From: Candidatus Minthosoma equi
GTDB lineage: Bacteria; Bacteroidota; Bacteroidia; Bacteroidales; Bacteroidaceae
Direction: 5' to 3'
Length of the DNA: 38,267 nucleotides
Assembly: GCA_018064885.1 (NCBI GenBank)
Contig: JAGHUI010000012.1
Location: forward strand, 1-38,267
Positions 28,735 to 38,163 of the stretch are shown one piece after another. The translations under genes and the position numbers were made by a program. The notes under the pieces are model-generated. The model had not been told where the DNA came from. It did no database searches and saw only the letters and a program-made list of their open reading frames with translations. Within the stretch, counting starts at the first letter, position 1. Every line of letters starts with the position of its first letter.

Positions 28735-31200
28735 TTATTTTGTTTTAAGCAACAATTTTGCATGTTTTAGTGTAGGCGAAGAAACATTTATGTTAACCTT
28801 ACCTGCATTTTTTGTACTGCGGAGAACACATTGCATGAAGCCTGTCTGCATCTTCTTTGTCTTCACATCAAGGAAAAGATTATCTGTGTAATGATCGCCA
28901 TTATCCATTGCCACAAACTTAGCTTCGCCGTTTACCGAGATGGTGATTTCGTCGGTAGCATTAGGCACGATTCTGCCTTTAGCGTCAACAGCATAAATCT
29001 TGAGATACTTCAAGCTCATGCCGTCAGCTTTCCATTCTGGCTTCTCCTCAACAATCTTCATTGCCACAGCCTTTCCTGTTGTGCAGATTTCGTTGCGAGC
29101 AATCTCCTTGCCGTTTGTGCGAGCAATGGCTGTGAGAGTACCTCCAGTTCCATAGTCAATGCCGCTCCAGAGGATGATATTGCGCTTTGCCACATCGGTG
29201 GTGTCATTCTTCTGAATGCCAAGAGATTTTCCGTTGTAGATGAGCTCAACCTCCTCAGCATTTGTATAAGTGAACACATTAGGATGCGAGCCCTCCTTCT
29301 GATTCCAGTTCTGGTTTATCTTCTGCTGACCAACCTTAATGTCGTTCCATTCAAGGCTTTCTCCCTTGCCGTCAACAACGCCAATGCACACAACAGGTTC
29401 CTCTGGCTTTATGCTTGCCTTGATGAGCGATGCTTGAGGATAAGGTTCGAGCGTGTGAGAAAAGAAAGAATAGTTCCATCCCTTCTTTGGCCATCCGTTG
29501 CTTTCACCCCAGTATTCAATAGCACCCCACCAGCAAAGTCCTACTCCACGCTTGCGATCCATGCCGTAGAAAGGCTGCTGAAGCTGATTGGTCACAGCTT
29601 CCGACTGGAAGAGAATGAGATCTGGCTTATGGTCATAATATCCGTGATAAGCATCCCACTGGTAGTTGAAAGAAGCAACCTCTGTAGCGCAGGCAAGCTC
29701 TGGTGGAACGAGGTATGTCTTGAAGTCAGGAGTGTTTCTCTGAGCGCCAGCACGAGCAGGGAACATAGCCACAGTCGTAGGGCGAGTATTGTCGTATCTC
29801 TTCAGGAACTGATCAAAGATGCGGTAAGTCGTAATGCCCCAGTCGTCAGTTTGATAGCCACTCCAGTCGCTGCGAGTTTGCAATTCATTTCCAAGACTCC
29901 AGAGGACGATGGAAGGATGGTTTCTGTCTCTCTTCACCCATTCCTTCATCAGTTCAGGCCATATCTGCATGAAAGGCTTGCGACCGCCCCAATAATCCTT
30001 GTCCGACCATTTGTCAATAAGCTCATCCACAACAAGCAAGCCTATCTCGTCACAGATGCGGTAGAAATCCTCGGAATAAGGATTGTGAGAGCAACGGATA
30101 GCGTTGTAGCCGTATTCCTTCAATGTGCGCAACTGTCTCTCCACGCCATCGCTGAAAGCTGCGACGCCAAGAGCTCCGAGGTCATGATGATTGGCAATAC
30201 CTGCAAGGAAAACCTTCTTGCCGTTAAGCTTGAAACCGAAATCTGTGCCGTATTCAATAGTGCGGAAGCCGAACTTATCAGCAACGGAGTCAATCACGAT
30301 GTCATTCTCTGTGAGAACAGCTTCAACTGTGTAAAGTGTAGGTGAATTGATGTCCCAAAGCTTAGGATTGTCAACAGTCATGTCGGTAAGCAGCACCTCT
30401 GTGTTGTTCTGTGTGGTATGGTCAGGCATTGTCTTCTTGGCTGTAGCCACAACATTGCCATTAGCATCCTTCACGCGTACATTTATATAAAGGTTATCAT
30501 GCTTCTGCCAATTCTGCACCTGAACCTGTGCGTTGACCTTCCATGTGTTGCCATCGCCTTTCTTTGGAGCTACATAAAGACCATGACGCGCAATCCTTGT
30601 ATCGTTGCTTGCACGGAGCCATACGTTACGATAAATGCCTCCTCCTGTGTACCAGCGAGAAGCGTTTGTCTTGCAAGTTGAAGCATAGACGGCAATGGTA
30701 TTCTCGCCATCCTTGTTCAACGCCTTTGTGATGTCTGCCTCAAAGCCTGTGTAGCCGTATTCATTGCTTGCCACCTTCTTTCCGTTGACATAAACATCGC
30801 TGATATACATCACGCCCTCGAAGTCGAGAATCAAGTGCTGTCCATTTTTCAGAGATGCAGGCGCTTTGAACGTCTTGCGGTACCAACCCTCGCACATCTG
30901 CTTGAAACCTCGTCCCTTGTCTGCCGTCTCGTCCCAAGGCTGCTCAAACTGGAAGTCATGAGGCAAGTCGAGCTGACGCCACGAAGAGTCGTCGAAATCT
31001 GCCTTTTCTGCGCCTTCAGGATTGCCCAACTGGAATTTCCAACCGAAGTTAAACAATTGTGTCTTGTCTTGAACGAACTCGCTCAGCGGCACATTTTTCA
31101 CCGCTTTTCCATCATGCGTTTCAATGTACTGGGCATGAAGGCTCAGGGATGATAGGCAAAGGAGTATTGCCGAGAAAATAATTGAGGATTTTCTCTTCAT
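28735..31200 (-). CDS. secreted glycoside hydrolase family 2 (beta-galactosidase-like)
   Basis: The 821-aa precursor has a signal peptide cleaved near LSLHAQ (residue 24). Family 2 domains follow in order: a jelly-roll sugar-binding domain (about 45-200), an immunoglobulin-like domain (about 215-315), the TIM barrel (about 320-620), and C-terminal beta domains. The acid/base is E439 in IVLWSLGNEL. The likely nucleophile is E534 in LILFQSEAVTN. RCSHNPYSEDFYRICDEIG is a conserved family 2 block. Bacteroidales members of this build are usually periplasmic beta-galactosidases. The endo-galactanase gene about 3 kb away makes a galactan-derived substrate plausible. Other family 2 activities (beta-glucuronidase, beta-mannosidase) cannot be excluded. 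Confidence 0.9.
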   Translation of the reverse strand: MKRKSSIIFSAILLCLSSLSLHAQYIETHDGKAVKNVPLSEFVQDKTQLFNFGWKFQLGNPEGAEKADFDDSSWRQLDLPHDFQFEQPWDETADKGRGFKQMCEGWYRKTFKAPASLKNGQHLILDFEGVMYISDVYVNGKKVASNEYGYTGFEADITKALNKDGENTIAVYASTCKTNASRWYTGGGIYRNVWLRASNDTRIARHGLYVAPKKGDGNTWKVNAQVQVQNWQKHDNLYINVRVKDANGNVVATAKKTMPDHTTQNNTEVLLTDMTVDNPKLWDINSPTLYTVEAVLTENDIVIDSVADKFGFRTIEYGTDFGFKLNGKKVFLAGIANHHDLGALGVAAFSDGVERQLRTLKEYGYNAIRCSHNPYSEDFYRICDEIGLLVVDELIDKWSDKDYWGGRKPFMQIWPELMKEWVKRDRNHPSIVLWSLGNELQTRSDWSGYQTDDWGITTYRIFDQFLKRYDNTRPTTVAMFPARAGAQRNTPDFKTYLVPPELACATEVASFNYQWDAYHGYYDHKPDLILFQSEAVTNQLQQPFYGMDRKRGVGLCWWGAIEYWGESNGWPKKGWNYSFFSHTLEPYPQASLIKASIKPEEPVVCIGVVDGKGESLEWNDIKVGQQKINQNWNQKEGSHPNVFTYTNAEEVELIYNGKSLGIQKNDTTDVAKRNIILWSGIDYGTGGTLTAIARTNGKEIARNEICTTGKAVAMKIVEEKPEWKADGMSLKYLKIYAVDAKGRIVPNATDEITISVNGEAKFVAMDNGDHYTDNLFLDVKTKKMQTGFMQCVLRSTKNAGKVNINVSSPTLKHAKLLLKTK

Positions 31201-31251
31201 ATTAAGTCAGGTATTCAAATAGTTTAGTTAGTATAGGTTTTTCTTTATAGC

Positions 31252-32934
31252 TTATTTCATCAGATACTTATCGCCTGTCTCTTTCACAATCTGCTTGCGG
31301 AATGCTTCTGGATAGCCAGGGCGCTCAGGTGCTTGCGCAAAGCCGTAAGGAGTCTTGAGGAAGTTGCCATTATCGTCAACCTTCTTCACAGCCATGTCGT
31401 TGTGCTTCACCACGAGGTGCTTGAAGAGCTTGTTCCAAGCCTGCATCATCATAGAAGAAATCTGCTGACAAGACTGTGTAGTAGCTTTCACCATTGTATC
31501 CTTGGCTTTTCCCTCGTCGTCTGTCTGGATTTTTGCGACTTGTGCGATTATCTTTGGCTCGTTCTCAATGATGGCAAGCTCCATGTTGCGATATTTGAGC
31601 AGGTCAGGGAACATCTTGTCATAGTAAGGGTAAACCATGTTGCTGACCGTGTTCTGAAGCCAGAATGCAGAATCCCAAGAGAATGTCACGTCGTCTTGCA
31701 CTCCTTCGATGCGCTGGAAGCACTTAGGTACTTCGCTCACGCCGCAGTAGATAGGCATGAAAGGAGCCATGTTAGGATCGTCGTTTGTGAACCAAACAAC
31801 ACCTCCAACACAGTCAGGGTACTGCGAGCGCATCTGACCAACGAAGCAGAAGCTTGTCTGCTGAGTGGAGATAGGACGCTCGTTGAAGTACTTCTTTCCA
31901 TCAACCTCAAAAGAGAGAGGAGTAGGGCGGTAAGGCATGTTGTAAGGGCCAGCGCCGATTTCGTTCTGAATGTCGAAAGGAGTACCCTCGTAATGGTCGC
32001 GCATGCAAGCCATAACATCCTGAAGCTTCACTGGCTGCTTAGGTTTCATGAAAAGAGGCATTTCCTTAATAGCTGCAGGATCGGTAGAGTTGATGGTGTT
32101 GCCCTTGGCATATTCAAGGTATTTGTCCATGCCATCGCAAAGTCGGTTGAAGATGCTCCAAGCACGAGTGTCGCAATAGCGAACGCCGCTGAAGTCGATA
32201 GGAGCGTAAGCGTCGCGGAAAGAGAAGTCAGCATCGTTCTTGCCTGTGAAGTAGCCTTTTGTGCGGGCGAACTTTATCACGTCTTTAGAATAAAGCACGT
32301 TCTCCTTGTCCTTGAGGTTGAAGCGAGTGATGCGGCTCTGGTTAGCGTGAGCGCAAACGCAATCATCAGGGATGCGGATAGCCACCCACACAGCACCCTT
32401 GCTGCCAGGACCCTTGCCCATCATCTCCATGATCCAAGCCTCGTTCTTGTCGCATATAGAGAATGTCTCACCCTCAGAATAGTAGCCGTACTGAGCTACG
32501 AGGGAAGTCATGATGTCAATAGCGTTGCGAGCAGAAGTGGCACGCTCAAGAGCGATGTAGATGAGTGAGCCGTAGTCGATAATGCCTGTAGAATCAGCAA
32601 GTTCCTCACGACCTCCGAAAGTGGTCTCTGTGATGCTAACCTGATTCTCGTTCATCTGACCAACAACATTGTATGTTCTCTCTGCTTGAGGAATTTCACC
32701 GAGATATTTGTTTGTATCCCAGTCGTACACCTTGCGCATCTCTCCCTTAGCATGGGTGCCTCCAACGTGGCGATACAGGTTGCCGTACATGCCGTATGAA
32801 TCGGCGTTATAGCTTACAAACACGCTGCCATCAGCACTTGCTTTCTTGCCCACAATGACATTGGTGCAGGCGAAGCTTAAGGCTGGCAGCAAACAAAGAC
32901 ATACTGCCAATGCGGAGATTATGATTTTTTTCAT
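31252..32934 (-). CDS. C69 family dipeptidase
   Basis: This is a secreted N-terminal nucleophile peptidase that trims dipeptides. From the ATG at 32934 the protein has 560 aa; an ATG three codons earlier (32943) is possible. The signal sequence MKKIIISALAVCLCLLPALS is followed by FACTNVIVGKKASADGS, where the Cys becomes the catalytic N-terminus after cleavage, as in the PepD/C69 family. Further family blocks are NENQVSITETTFGGREEL, IMEMMGKGPGSKGAVWVAIR and GGVVWFTNDDPNMAPFMPIY. It is 51 bp upstream of the GH2 gene with no terminator between them, so they may share a transcript. The peptide substrate is unknown. Confidence 0.9.
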   Translation of the reverse strand: MKKIIISALAVCLCLLPALSFACTNVIVGKKASADGSVFVSYNADSYGMYGNLYRHVGGTHAKGEMRKVYDWDTNKYLGEIPQAERTYNVVGQMNENQVSITETTFGGREELADSTGIIDYGSLIYIALERATSARNAIDIMTSLVAQYGYYSEGETFSICDKNEAWIMEMMGKGPGSKGAVWVAIRIPDDCVCAHANQSRITRFNLKDKENVLYSKDVIKFARTKGYFTGKNDADFSFRDAYAPIDFSGVRYCDTRAWSIFNRLCDGMDKYLEYAKGNTINSTDPAAIKEMPLFMKPKQPVKLQDVMACMRDHYEGTPFDIQNEIGAGPYNMPYRPTPLSFEVDGKKYFNERPISTQQTSFCFVGQMRSQYPDCVGGVVWFTNDDPNMAPFMPIYCGVSEVPKCFQRIEGVQDDVTFSWDSAFWLQNTVSNMVYPYYDKMFPDLLKYRNMELAIIENEPKIIAQVAKIQTDDEGKAKDTMVKATTQSCQQISSMMMQAWNKLFKHLVVKHNDMAVKKVDDNGNFLKTPYGFAQAPERPGYPEAFRKQIVKETGDKYLMK

Positions 32935-32944
32935 ATTGTGCATT

Positions 32945-32990
32945 TTTTTCGATTATACGATTACTCGATTACTCGGTTATTCGATTAATT
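32945..32990. repeat. short CGATTA-type repeats upstream of the dipeptidase gene
   Basis: CGATTA or close variants with an ACTCG or TTATTCG spacer occur about five times in 46 bp, mainly at 9-bp spacing. They fill the gap between the dipeptidase and aroB genes. A similar low-complexity TTATCG run lies at 34060-34085, behind the GH53 gene. Confidence 0.5.
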
Positions 32991-32996
32991 CTTTTT

Positions 32997-34046
32997 TTAA
33001 TTCCCTTCTCTGAAGAAGTCGAGCATTTCATAGATTTCTTCCTTGTTGGCAGATTGGTTGATGCGTATGTCGCCTATGCCGCCGAGGAGAGTGAAGTTGA
33101 TGATGCCGGCTGTGTTCTTCTTGTCGTGAGTCATGTATTCGTACAGCTCAGGATAGTCGTCGCAGGTGATAGGCAGAGTGCCGTAGTTCTCGTTGATGAA
33201 GCGTACTGTCTGGCGCATCTTGTCTGTAGGGAAACCTGTCTTTGTGACAGAGAGATACAGCTCGCAGATGAGTCCCCATGCCACAGCATATCCGTGCAGG
33301 TAAGGCTTGCGTGAAAGAGCCCAGCTCTCGAATGCGTGACCAGCTGTATGACCGAGGTTGAGCGCCTTGCGTATGCCATGCTCGAAAGGATCCTCCGTAA
33401 CGACACGCTCCTTGATTGCCACCGATGTTCCAACCATCTCGCCGAGGTGCTTGTAGTCAACATTGTTCAGGTCGAAATTGAGCAGCTCAGCATAGTTCTC
33501 ATTGTTGGAAATAAGACCGTGCTTGAGCATTTCAGCATAGCCAGAGCAGATGTTCTCGTGGTCGAGAGTCTTGAGAAACTCCGTGTCGATGATAACCGTC
33601 TCAGGAGAGTTGAACACGCCAATCTCGTTCTTCAAGCCATTGAAGTTGATGCCCGTCTTGCCTCCCACGCTTGCATCGACCATAGAGAGCAGGGTGGTAG
33701 GGATGTTGATGTACTTAATGCCGCGCTTGAAGGTGCTTGCGGCAAAGCCTCCAAGGTCGGTCACCATGCCTCCTCCGAGGTTCACCATGAGAGAATGGCG
33801 AGTGCCTCCGCCGTTGCCCATCTCTGTCCAGACATGAGCAAGCGTTTCGAGTGTCTTGTGGGTGTCTGTGGCACCGATGGTGATGCTGATGGCATCCTTC
33901 ATGCAAGGGATATCCTTGACAAGAGGAAGACACAGCTCGTGAGTTGTCTCATCAGTCAGGAGGAAAAGCTTGTCGTGCTTAACCTCGCCAACAGCCTCTG
34001 TGAGCGTTTTTGTTATATCTGTTGAAATTACAACCTTGTTTGCCAT
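32997..34046 (-). CDS. aroB: 3-dehydroquinate synthase
   Basis: AroB turns DAHP into 3-dehydroquinate, the second step of the shikimate pathway, in the cytoplasm with NAD and a divalent metal. The 349-aa protein has the family's key blocks: NAD-binding NLGGGMVTDLGGFAASTFKR, the substrate loop VGGKTGINFNGLKNEIGVFN, SGYAEMLKHGLI, and the metal-binding LNLGHTAGHAFE with its two His. The residue spacing and length are normal. It lies between secreted enzymes with which it has no pathway link, as housekeeping genes often do. Confidence 0.96.
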   Translation of the reverse strand: MANKVVISTDITKTLTEAVGEVKHDKLFLLTDETTHELCLPLVKDIPCMKDAISITIGATDTHKTLETLAHVWTEMGNGGGTRHSLMVNLGGGMVTDLGGFAASTFKRGIKYINIPTTLLSMVDASVGGKTGINFNGLKNEIGVFNSPETVIIDTEFLKTLDHENICSGYAEMLKHGLISNNENYAELLNFDLNNVDYKHLGEMVGTSVAIKERVVTEDPFEHGIRKALNLGHTAGHAFESWALSRKPYLHGYAVAWGLICELYLSVTKTGFPTDKMRQTVRFINENYGTLPITCDDYPELYEYMTHDKKNTAGIINFTLLGGIGDIRINQSANKEEIYEMLDFFREGN

Positions 34047-34086
34047 ATTGGTGTTTTCGTTATCGTTATCGTTTTGGTTATCGTTA

Positions 34087-35226
34087 TTATTTCGCGTATT
34101 TCTTATTACCTTTTATGTAAATGCCTTTGGAAGGCTCGCCGTTGAGCCTTTGTCCCTGAAGATTGTAGATGCTGCTGTTGTCTTTCTTGGACACAGAAAC
34201 AGATTCGATGCCGTCAGGGATGCTCATCTCCTTGAACGCATCCATTGCTTTCGTCAGCTTTACCTTTGTGCCAACCTTTGTGGAAGCTCCTAAGGAATAG
34301 CCGCCGTTGTAGCCAGAGTATGCATCAGGCTCCCAGTAGAACACGCCGAGGCAATGACCATCGGCAGAATTCTTTGAGAGGTCGAGCACCTTCTTCAGCG
34401 TCTTGTAGCTTTCTTCTGGCTGACCTACAGGCACGCCAACCTCTACGAGCATGCAGTTCTTGCCGAATTTCGTGTATAGATGCTTCACGTTGGCAATGTA
34501 TTCGCTGATCTTCTGTTCGGTGATCTGCTTTGAGAAATCGTCAGGATAGAGCGACATTCCGATGATGTCCAGTTTGTTCTGGTTGAGCAAGCCGATGTTC
34601 CAGTCGAAGAGGCTCTGGTCGTTAGCGTTTGAAATGTGGACAATGACGAGGATGCTGCTGTTGAAAGCCTTCACGGCATCATATCCTGCAGCCACATAGT
34701 TCTTGTAGTTCGTTGGATATTTCGAAGCCTTGCCAAGATCCCATAGCAAGCCGTCGTTTGTCTCGTTGCCAATCTGCACCCATTTAGGAGTCACACCAGC
34801 ACCTTTCAGGGCTGTGAGAACATCTGTTACATGATTGGCGATGTCCGTCTTCAGCTCAGCTGCAGAGTGCGATTTCCATGCTGAAGGAATAGTCTGGTTG
34901 GAAGGGTCAGCCCATGTGTCGCTGAAATGGAAGTCTATCATCACGTCAAGCCCAGCCGCCTTAGCCGCAGCCGCCTTCTTCACCACATCGTCCTTGCCGC
35001 AGTATGAGCCAGCAGGATTCACCCACACCCTCAGGCGCGCAGCATTCATGCCAGCCTCCTTCATCAGTTCTGGACAGTCTTTCACCTCGCCCTCAGCATT
35101 GTAGAACTTAAATCCTTTTGACTGTATCTCCGTGTACCAGCTGATGTCTGCTCCGAGAGTGAAATCCTGTGCTGATGCAAGCATGGAAATGGCAAGCAAT
35201 GCCATAGAAAGTATTGTTTTCTTCAT
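34087..35226 (-). CDS. secreted arabinogalactan endo-beta-1,4-galactanase (GH53)
   Basis: The enzyme cuts beta-1,4-galactan side chains of pectin. The 379-aa precursor has a signal peptide (MKKTILSMALLAISMLASAQ). The family 53 barrel starts with FTLGADISWYTEIQSKG, MNAARLRVWVNP and LDVMIDFHFSDTWADP. The acid/base is E155 (WVQIGNETNDG) and the nucleophile E262 (MLVEVGVP). The last 40 residues (SIYNLQGQRLNGEPSKGIYI, then KGNKKYAK) form the short tail common on secreted Prevotella proteins, possibly a sorting or anchoring element. No SusC/SusD pair is visible in the window. It has a -7 box at 35272-35279. Confidence 0.94.
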   Translation of the reverse strand: MKKTILSMALLAISMLASAQDFTLGADISWYTEIQSKGFKFYNAEGEVKDCPELMKEAGMNAARLRVWVNPAGSYCGKDDVVKKAAAAKAAGLDVMIDFHFSDTWADPSNQTIPSAWKSHSAAELKTDIANHVTDVLTALKGAGVTPKWVQIGNETNDGLLWDLGKASKYPTNYKNYVAAGYDAVKAFNSSILVIVHISNANDQSLFDWNIGLLNQNKLDIIGMSLYPDDFSKQITEQKISEYIANVKHLYTKFGKNCMLVEVGVPVGQPEESYKTLKKVLDLSKNSADGHCLGVFYWEPDAYSGYNGGYSLGASTKVGTKVKLTKAMDAFKEMSIPDGIESVSVSKKDNSSIYNLQGQRLNGEPSKGIYIKGNKKYAK

Positions 35227-35271
35227 AAGTGGAAAAATCGAAAAGTAATTTGTACTTCATTTATTTCTGTA

Positions 35272-35279
35272 CAAAGTTA
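35272..35279 (-). promoter_or_regulatory. -7 box (TAACTTTG) of the GH53 gene
   Basis: On the minus strand TAACTTTG lies 45 bp before the start codon at 35226. It is back to back with the promoter of the S9 peptidase. Confidence 0.6.
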
Positions 35280-35323
35280 GTCATTATTTTTTAAATAATG
35301 GCATAGTGTGTCAATAAAAGTCG

Positions 35324-35331
35324 TAAATTTG
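35324..35331 (+). promoter_or_regulatory. -7 box (TAAATTTG) of the S9 peptidase gene
   Basis: TAAATTTG fits TAnnTTTG and lies 52 bp before the ATG at 35384. No exact -33 box is found. Confidence 0.55.
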
Positions 35332-35383
35332 CAATTGAATAAACTATTCGTGAAACAATAAAAACATAAATCCACTATATTAA

Positions 35384-37837
35384 ATGAAAAAAATCTTGTT
35401 CCTATCCGCCATGGCTCTCGCCAGCATGCCTGTTCTTGCTGACGGCACCGATGTGACCACATTCAAATATGCTGGCCCCTATGCTGTTTCCCGACCTGTT
35501 CTCATGGACAGCGTTGACGTGAATTCTGCGCAATACAGAAAGAGCAGCCTCCTCTCCACGCCTCTCGACCTCAAGACTGTTGAGAACGGCAAGACCGTGA
35601 CTCAGGCAATCATAGCAGGTCAGCCAACCGATGCTATCCACTTGCTCGGATTCACCCTCTCCAACAGCATCTACACCACAGCCGACATAAGCGTGAAATG
35701 CTCTGGCGACTACAACCTCTATGTCGATGGAAAACAAATCACAGGCGGACATGTCACACTCTCTCCTGCCGTTCACAAAGTGGTCCTGAAATGCCTCACA
35801 GAGAGCGGCGCAGCAGCCGACACCGTCAGCGTGAGCTACGAGGGCAAGAACCTCACAGCAGGCACGCTGGGCGAAGGAAAGCGCACCTACACCATCGACG
35901 ATGTCTTGGAGCAGAAACTCTACACAGCAGCCAATGTCTCCCCAGACGGACGATGGATGATTTCCAGCACATACCAGATGCAGCAGGGTGGTGCGGAGAA
36001 GCGCGAGAACTTCCTCTGGAACCTCGCTAACGGCACGCGCCAGAAGATTCAGAGCACACGCTGGATGCCTCGCACAAGCAAATACCTCATCAGCCGCAAG
36101 GAATCAGGACAGACAGGCTACACGCTCGTTGCCGTTGACCCAGCCACACAGCAGGAAACCGTCCTCACAGAGATGCTCCCAAACAATTCCTTCACCATGT
36201 CGCCAACCGAGGATTTCGTCATCTACAGCGAGGTGACCGAAGGCCCTAAGGAGAAGAAAGACGTGTATGAGGTTGTCACTCCCGACGATCGTCAGCCAGG
36301 GTGGCGCAACCGTACCAACATCTTCAAGTTCGACCTCAAGACAGGCATGGTTCAGCAGCTCACATACGGATACCACAATGTCTATCTCAACGACATCAGC
36401 AACGATGGCAAGAAGCTCCTCATCTCAAGCACACGCTACGATGCCTCAAAGATGCGTCCTACCGACTTCACATCGCTCTATGTGCTCGACCTCACAACCA
36501 TGAAGCTCGACACCATCTTCACCGACGACGGCTTTGCCAGCGGAGGACAATTCTCGCCAGACGGCAAGCAGGTGCTCGTGCAGGGCTCTCCAGAGGCATT
36601 CGGAGGCATAGGATTGAACATTGCCGAGGGACAGACAGCATCAATGTACGACTATCAGCTCTTCCTCATCAACCTCGACAATCCTTCACGCGTCATTCCG
36701 CTCACAAAGGACTTCAACCCAAGCGTCTCTTCTGCCGTATGGAGCAACAGCGACGGACAGATATACGTGTCTGCCGAGGATAAGGACTGCAAGAATCTCT
36801 TCCGCATCAATCCTAAGACTCTCAAGATTTCAAAGATCGCCATTCCAGAGGATATGATAGACCGCTGGACAGTATCCTCTGCAAGTCCTGTGCTTGCATG
36901 GTACGGAGAAAGCGCTGTCAACGGAAACCGCCTCTACACGCTCAATACCAAGTCGCTGAAGAACACCCTCTTGGAGGATATCTCAAAGAACGACCTCAGC
37001 AACGTGGAGCTTGGCGAATGTCATCCTTTCACATGGGTGAACCCTGAGGGCGACAGCATCTGCTGCCGTTACTATCTGCCACCTCACTTCGACTCCAGCA
37101 AGCAATATCCGATGATCGTCAACTACTACGGAGGATGCTCGCCAACAAGCCGCTCGTTTGGCGGACGCTACTCTTCACAGGCATACTCAGCCCTCGGCTA
37201 CATCGTCCTCATCGTCAACCCACGCGGCGCAACAGGCTTCGGTCAGAAATGGTCGGCTGCCCACGTCAATACAGCAGGTCAGGGCGTTGCAGAGGACATC
37301 ATCGGCGCAACAAAAGCATTCTGTGCAGAGCATTCATACGTCAACGCAAAGAAGATTGGCTGCATCGGCGCATCCTACGGAGGCTTCATGACTCAGTACC
37401 TGCAGACCGTCACCGACATCTTCGCAGCAGCCGTATCACATGCCGGTATCTCCGACCACACAAGCTACTGGGGCGAAGGCTACTGGGGCTACAGCTACAG
37501 CCAGACATCAATGGCAAACTCATACCCTTGGACACGCAAAGACCTCTACGTTGACCAGTCACCCCTCTTCCGTGCCGACAAGATACACACACCTCTCCTC
37601 TTCGTTCACGGCACAGGCGACACCAACGTTCCTGTAGGCGAATCCATACAGATGTACACAGCCCTCAAGCTCCTCAACCGCCCAACAGCCATGGTGCTCG
37701 TAGAAGGTGAAAACCACTGGATCATGGACTACCAGAAGCGCATCAAATGGCAGAACACCATCTGGGCATGGTTCGCCCGCTACCTTCAGGACGACTCCTC
37801 ATGGTGGGACAGCATGTACGGACATAAGGATTTGTAA
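35384..37837 (+). CDS. secreted S9 family peptidase (prolyl oligopeptidase / DPP-IV-like)
   Basis: The 817-aa precursor has a signal peptide (MKKILFLSAMALASMPVLAD) and a non-catalytic N-terminal part with WD-like beta-propeller repeats (NVSPDGRWMIS, TMSPTEDFVIYSE, DISNDGKKLLIS, GQFSPDGKQVLVQ). An alpha/beta hydrolase domain from about residue 560 holds the triad: S664 in GASYGGFM, D746 in GTGDTNVP, and H778 in GENHWI. The order and spacing are those of prolyl oligopeptidases. It probably removes or cuts peptides in the periplasm or at the cell surface. The stop codon is directly followed by a palindromic element. Confidence 0.93.
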   Translation: MKKILFLSAMALASMPVLADGTDVTTFKYAGPYAVSRPVLMDSVDVNSAQYRKSSLLSTPLDLKTVENGKTVTQAIIAGQPTDAIHLLGFTLSNSIYTTADISVKCSGDYNLYVDGKQITGGHVTLSPAVHKVVLKCLTESGAAADTVSVSYEGKNLTAGTLGEGKRTYTIDDVLEQKLYTAANVSPDGRWMISSTYQMQQGGAEKRENFLWNLANGTRQKIQSTRWMPRTSKYLISRKESGQTGYTLVAVDPATQQETVLTEMLPNNSFTMSPTEDFVIYSEVTEGPKEKKDVYEVVTPDDRQPGWRNRTNIFKFDLKTGMVQQLTYGYHNVYLNDISNDGKKLLISSTRYDASKMRPTDFTSLYVLDLTTMKLDTIFTDDGFASGGQFSPDGKQVLVQGSPEAFGGIGLNIAEGQTASMYDYQLFLINLDNPSRVIPLTKDFNPSVSSAVWSNSDGQIYVSAEDKDCKNLFRINPKTLKISKIAIPEDMIDRWTVSSASPVLAWYGESAVNGNRLYTLNTKSLKNTLLEDISKNDLSNVELGECHPFTWVNPEGDSICCRYYLPPHFDSSKQYPMIVNYYGGCSPTSRSFGGRYSSQAYSALGYIVLIVNPRGATGFGQKWSAAHVNTAGQGVAEDIIGATKAFCAEHSYVNAKKIGCIGASYGGFMTQYLQTVTDIFAAAVSHAGISDHTSYWGEGYWGYSYSQTSMANSYPWTRKDLYVDQSPLFRADKIHTPLLFVHGTGDTNVPVGESIQMYTALKLLNRPTAMVLVEGENHWIMDYQKRIKWQNTIWAWFARYLQDDSSWWDSMYGHKDL

Positions 37838-37844
37838 AGACCCC

Positions 37845-37895
37845 AGACCCTCTCTCCCCACAAGGGGGTATCTCCCCCGTGGAGGGGGAGACCAT
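37845..37895 (+). repeat. 51-bp palindromic element, copy 8 (left arm of inverted pair)
   Basis: AGACCCTCTCTCCCCACAAG, then GGGGTATCTCCCCC and GTGGAGGGGGAGACCAT, is the reverse complement of 38113-38163 with one mismatch. It starts a few bases after the S9 peptidase stop codon. Confidence 0.9.
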
Positions 37896-37934
37896 TCGGG
37901 ACAATAGGGTAACAAACATACATACATCATCTAC

Positions 37935-37972
37935 AAAAGCCATTCGGAACTCAATCCGGATGGCTTTTCTTT
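37935..37972 (+). terminator. terminator of the S9 peptidase gene
   Basis: AAAGCCATTCGGA and TCCGGATGGCTTT form a 13-bp stem (one G-T pair) with a short loop, followed by TCTTTT. It lies between the two arms of the 51-bp inverted repeat. The rest of the 326-bp gap 37838-38163 has a short CACAGATT repeat at 37977-38001 and no gene. Confidence 0.85.
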
Positions 37973-38112
37973 TGCCCACAGATTACACAGATTTCACAGA
38001 TTTTTCTCATCCAAAGATGAAGAACAGAGAAGAAGAGCTCCGCATGGTCTTATTCAGCGAAGCGTTCTTCTTTCTCTTAGGATGCCCCAGTTTAGGTTTG
38101 CCCTCGTCCCGC

Positions 38113-38163
38113 ATGGTCTCCCCCTCCACGGGGGAGATACCCCCTTGTGGGGAGAGGGGGTCT
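38113..38163 (-). repeat. 51-bp palindromic element, copy 9 (right arm of inverted pair)
   Basis: It is the inverted copy of 37845-37895 and lies directly after the stop codon of the minus-strand gene at 38164. Both convergent genes thus read stop codon, AGACCCC, element. Confidence 0.9.

Noticed and set aside
28831-30345. 504-aa plus-strand frame opposite the GH2 gene
   Set aside because: It is a shadow of a gene with intact catalytic residues and signal peptide.
31333-32568. 411-aa plus-strand frame opposite the C69 dipeptidase gene
   Set aside because: It is a shadow frame; the minus-strand product matches the family over its full length.
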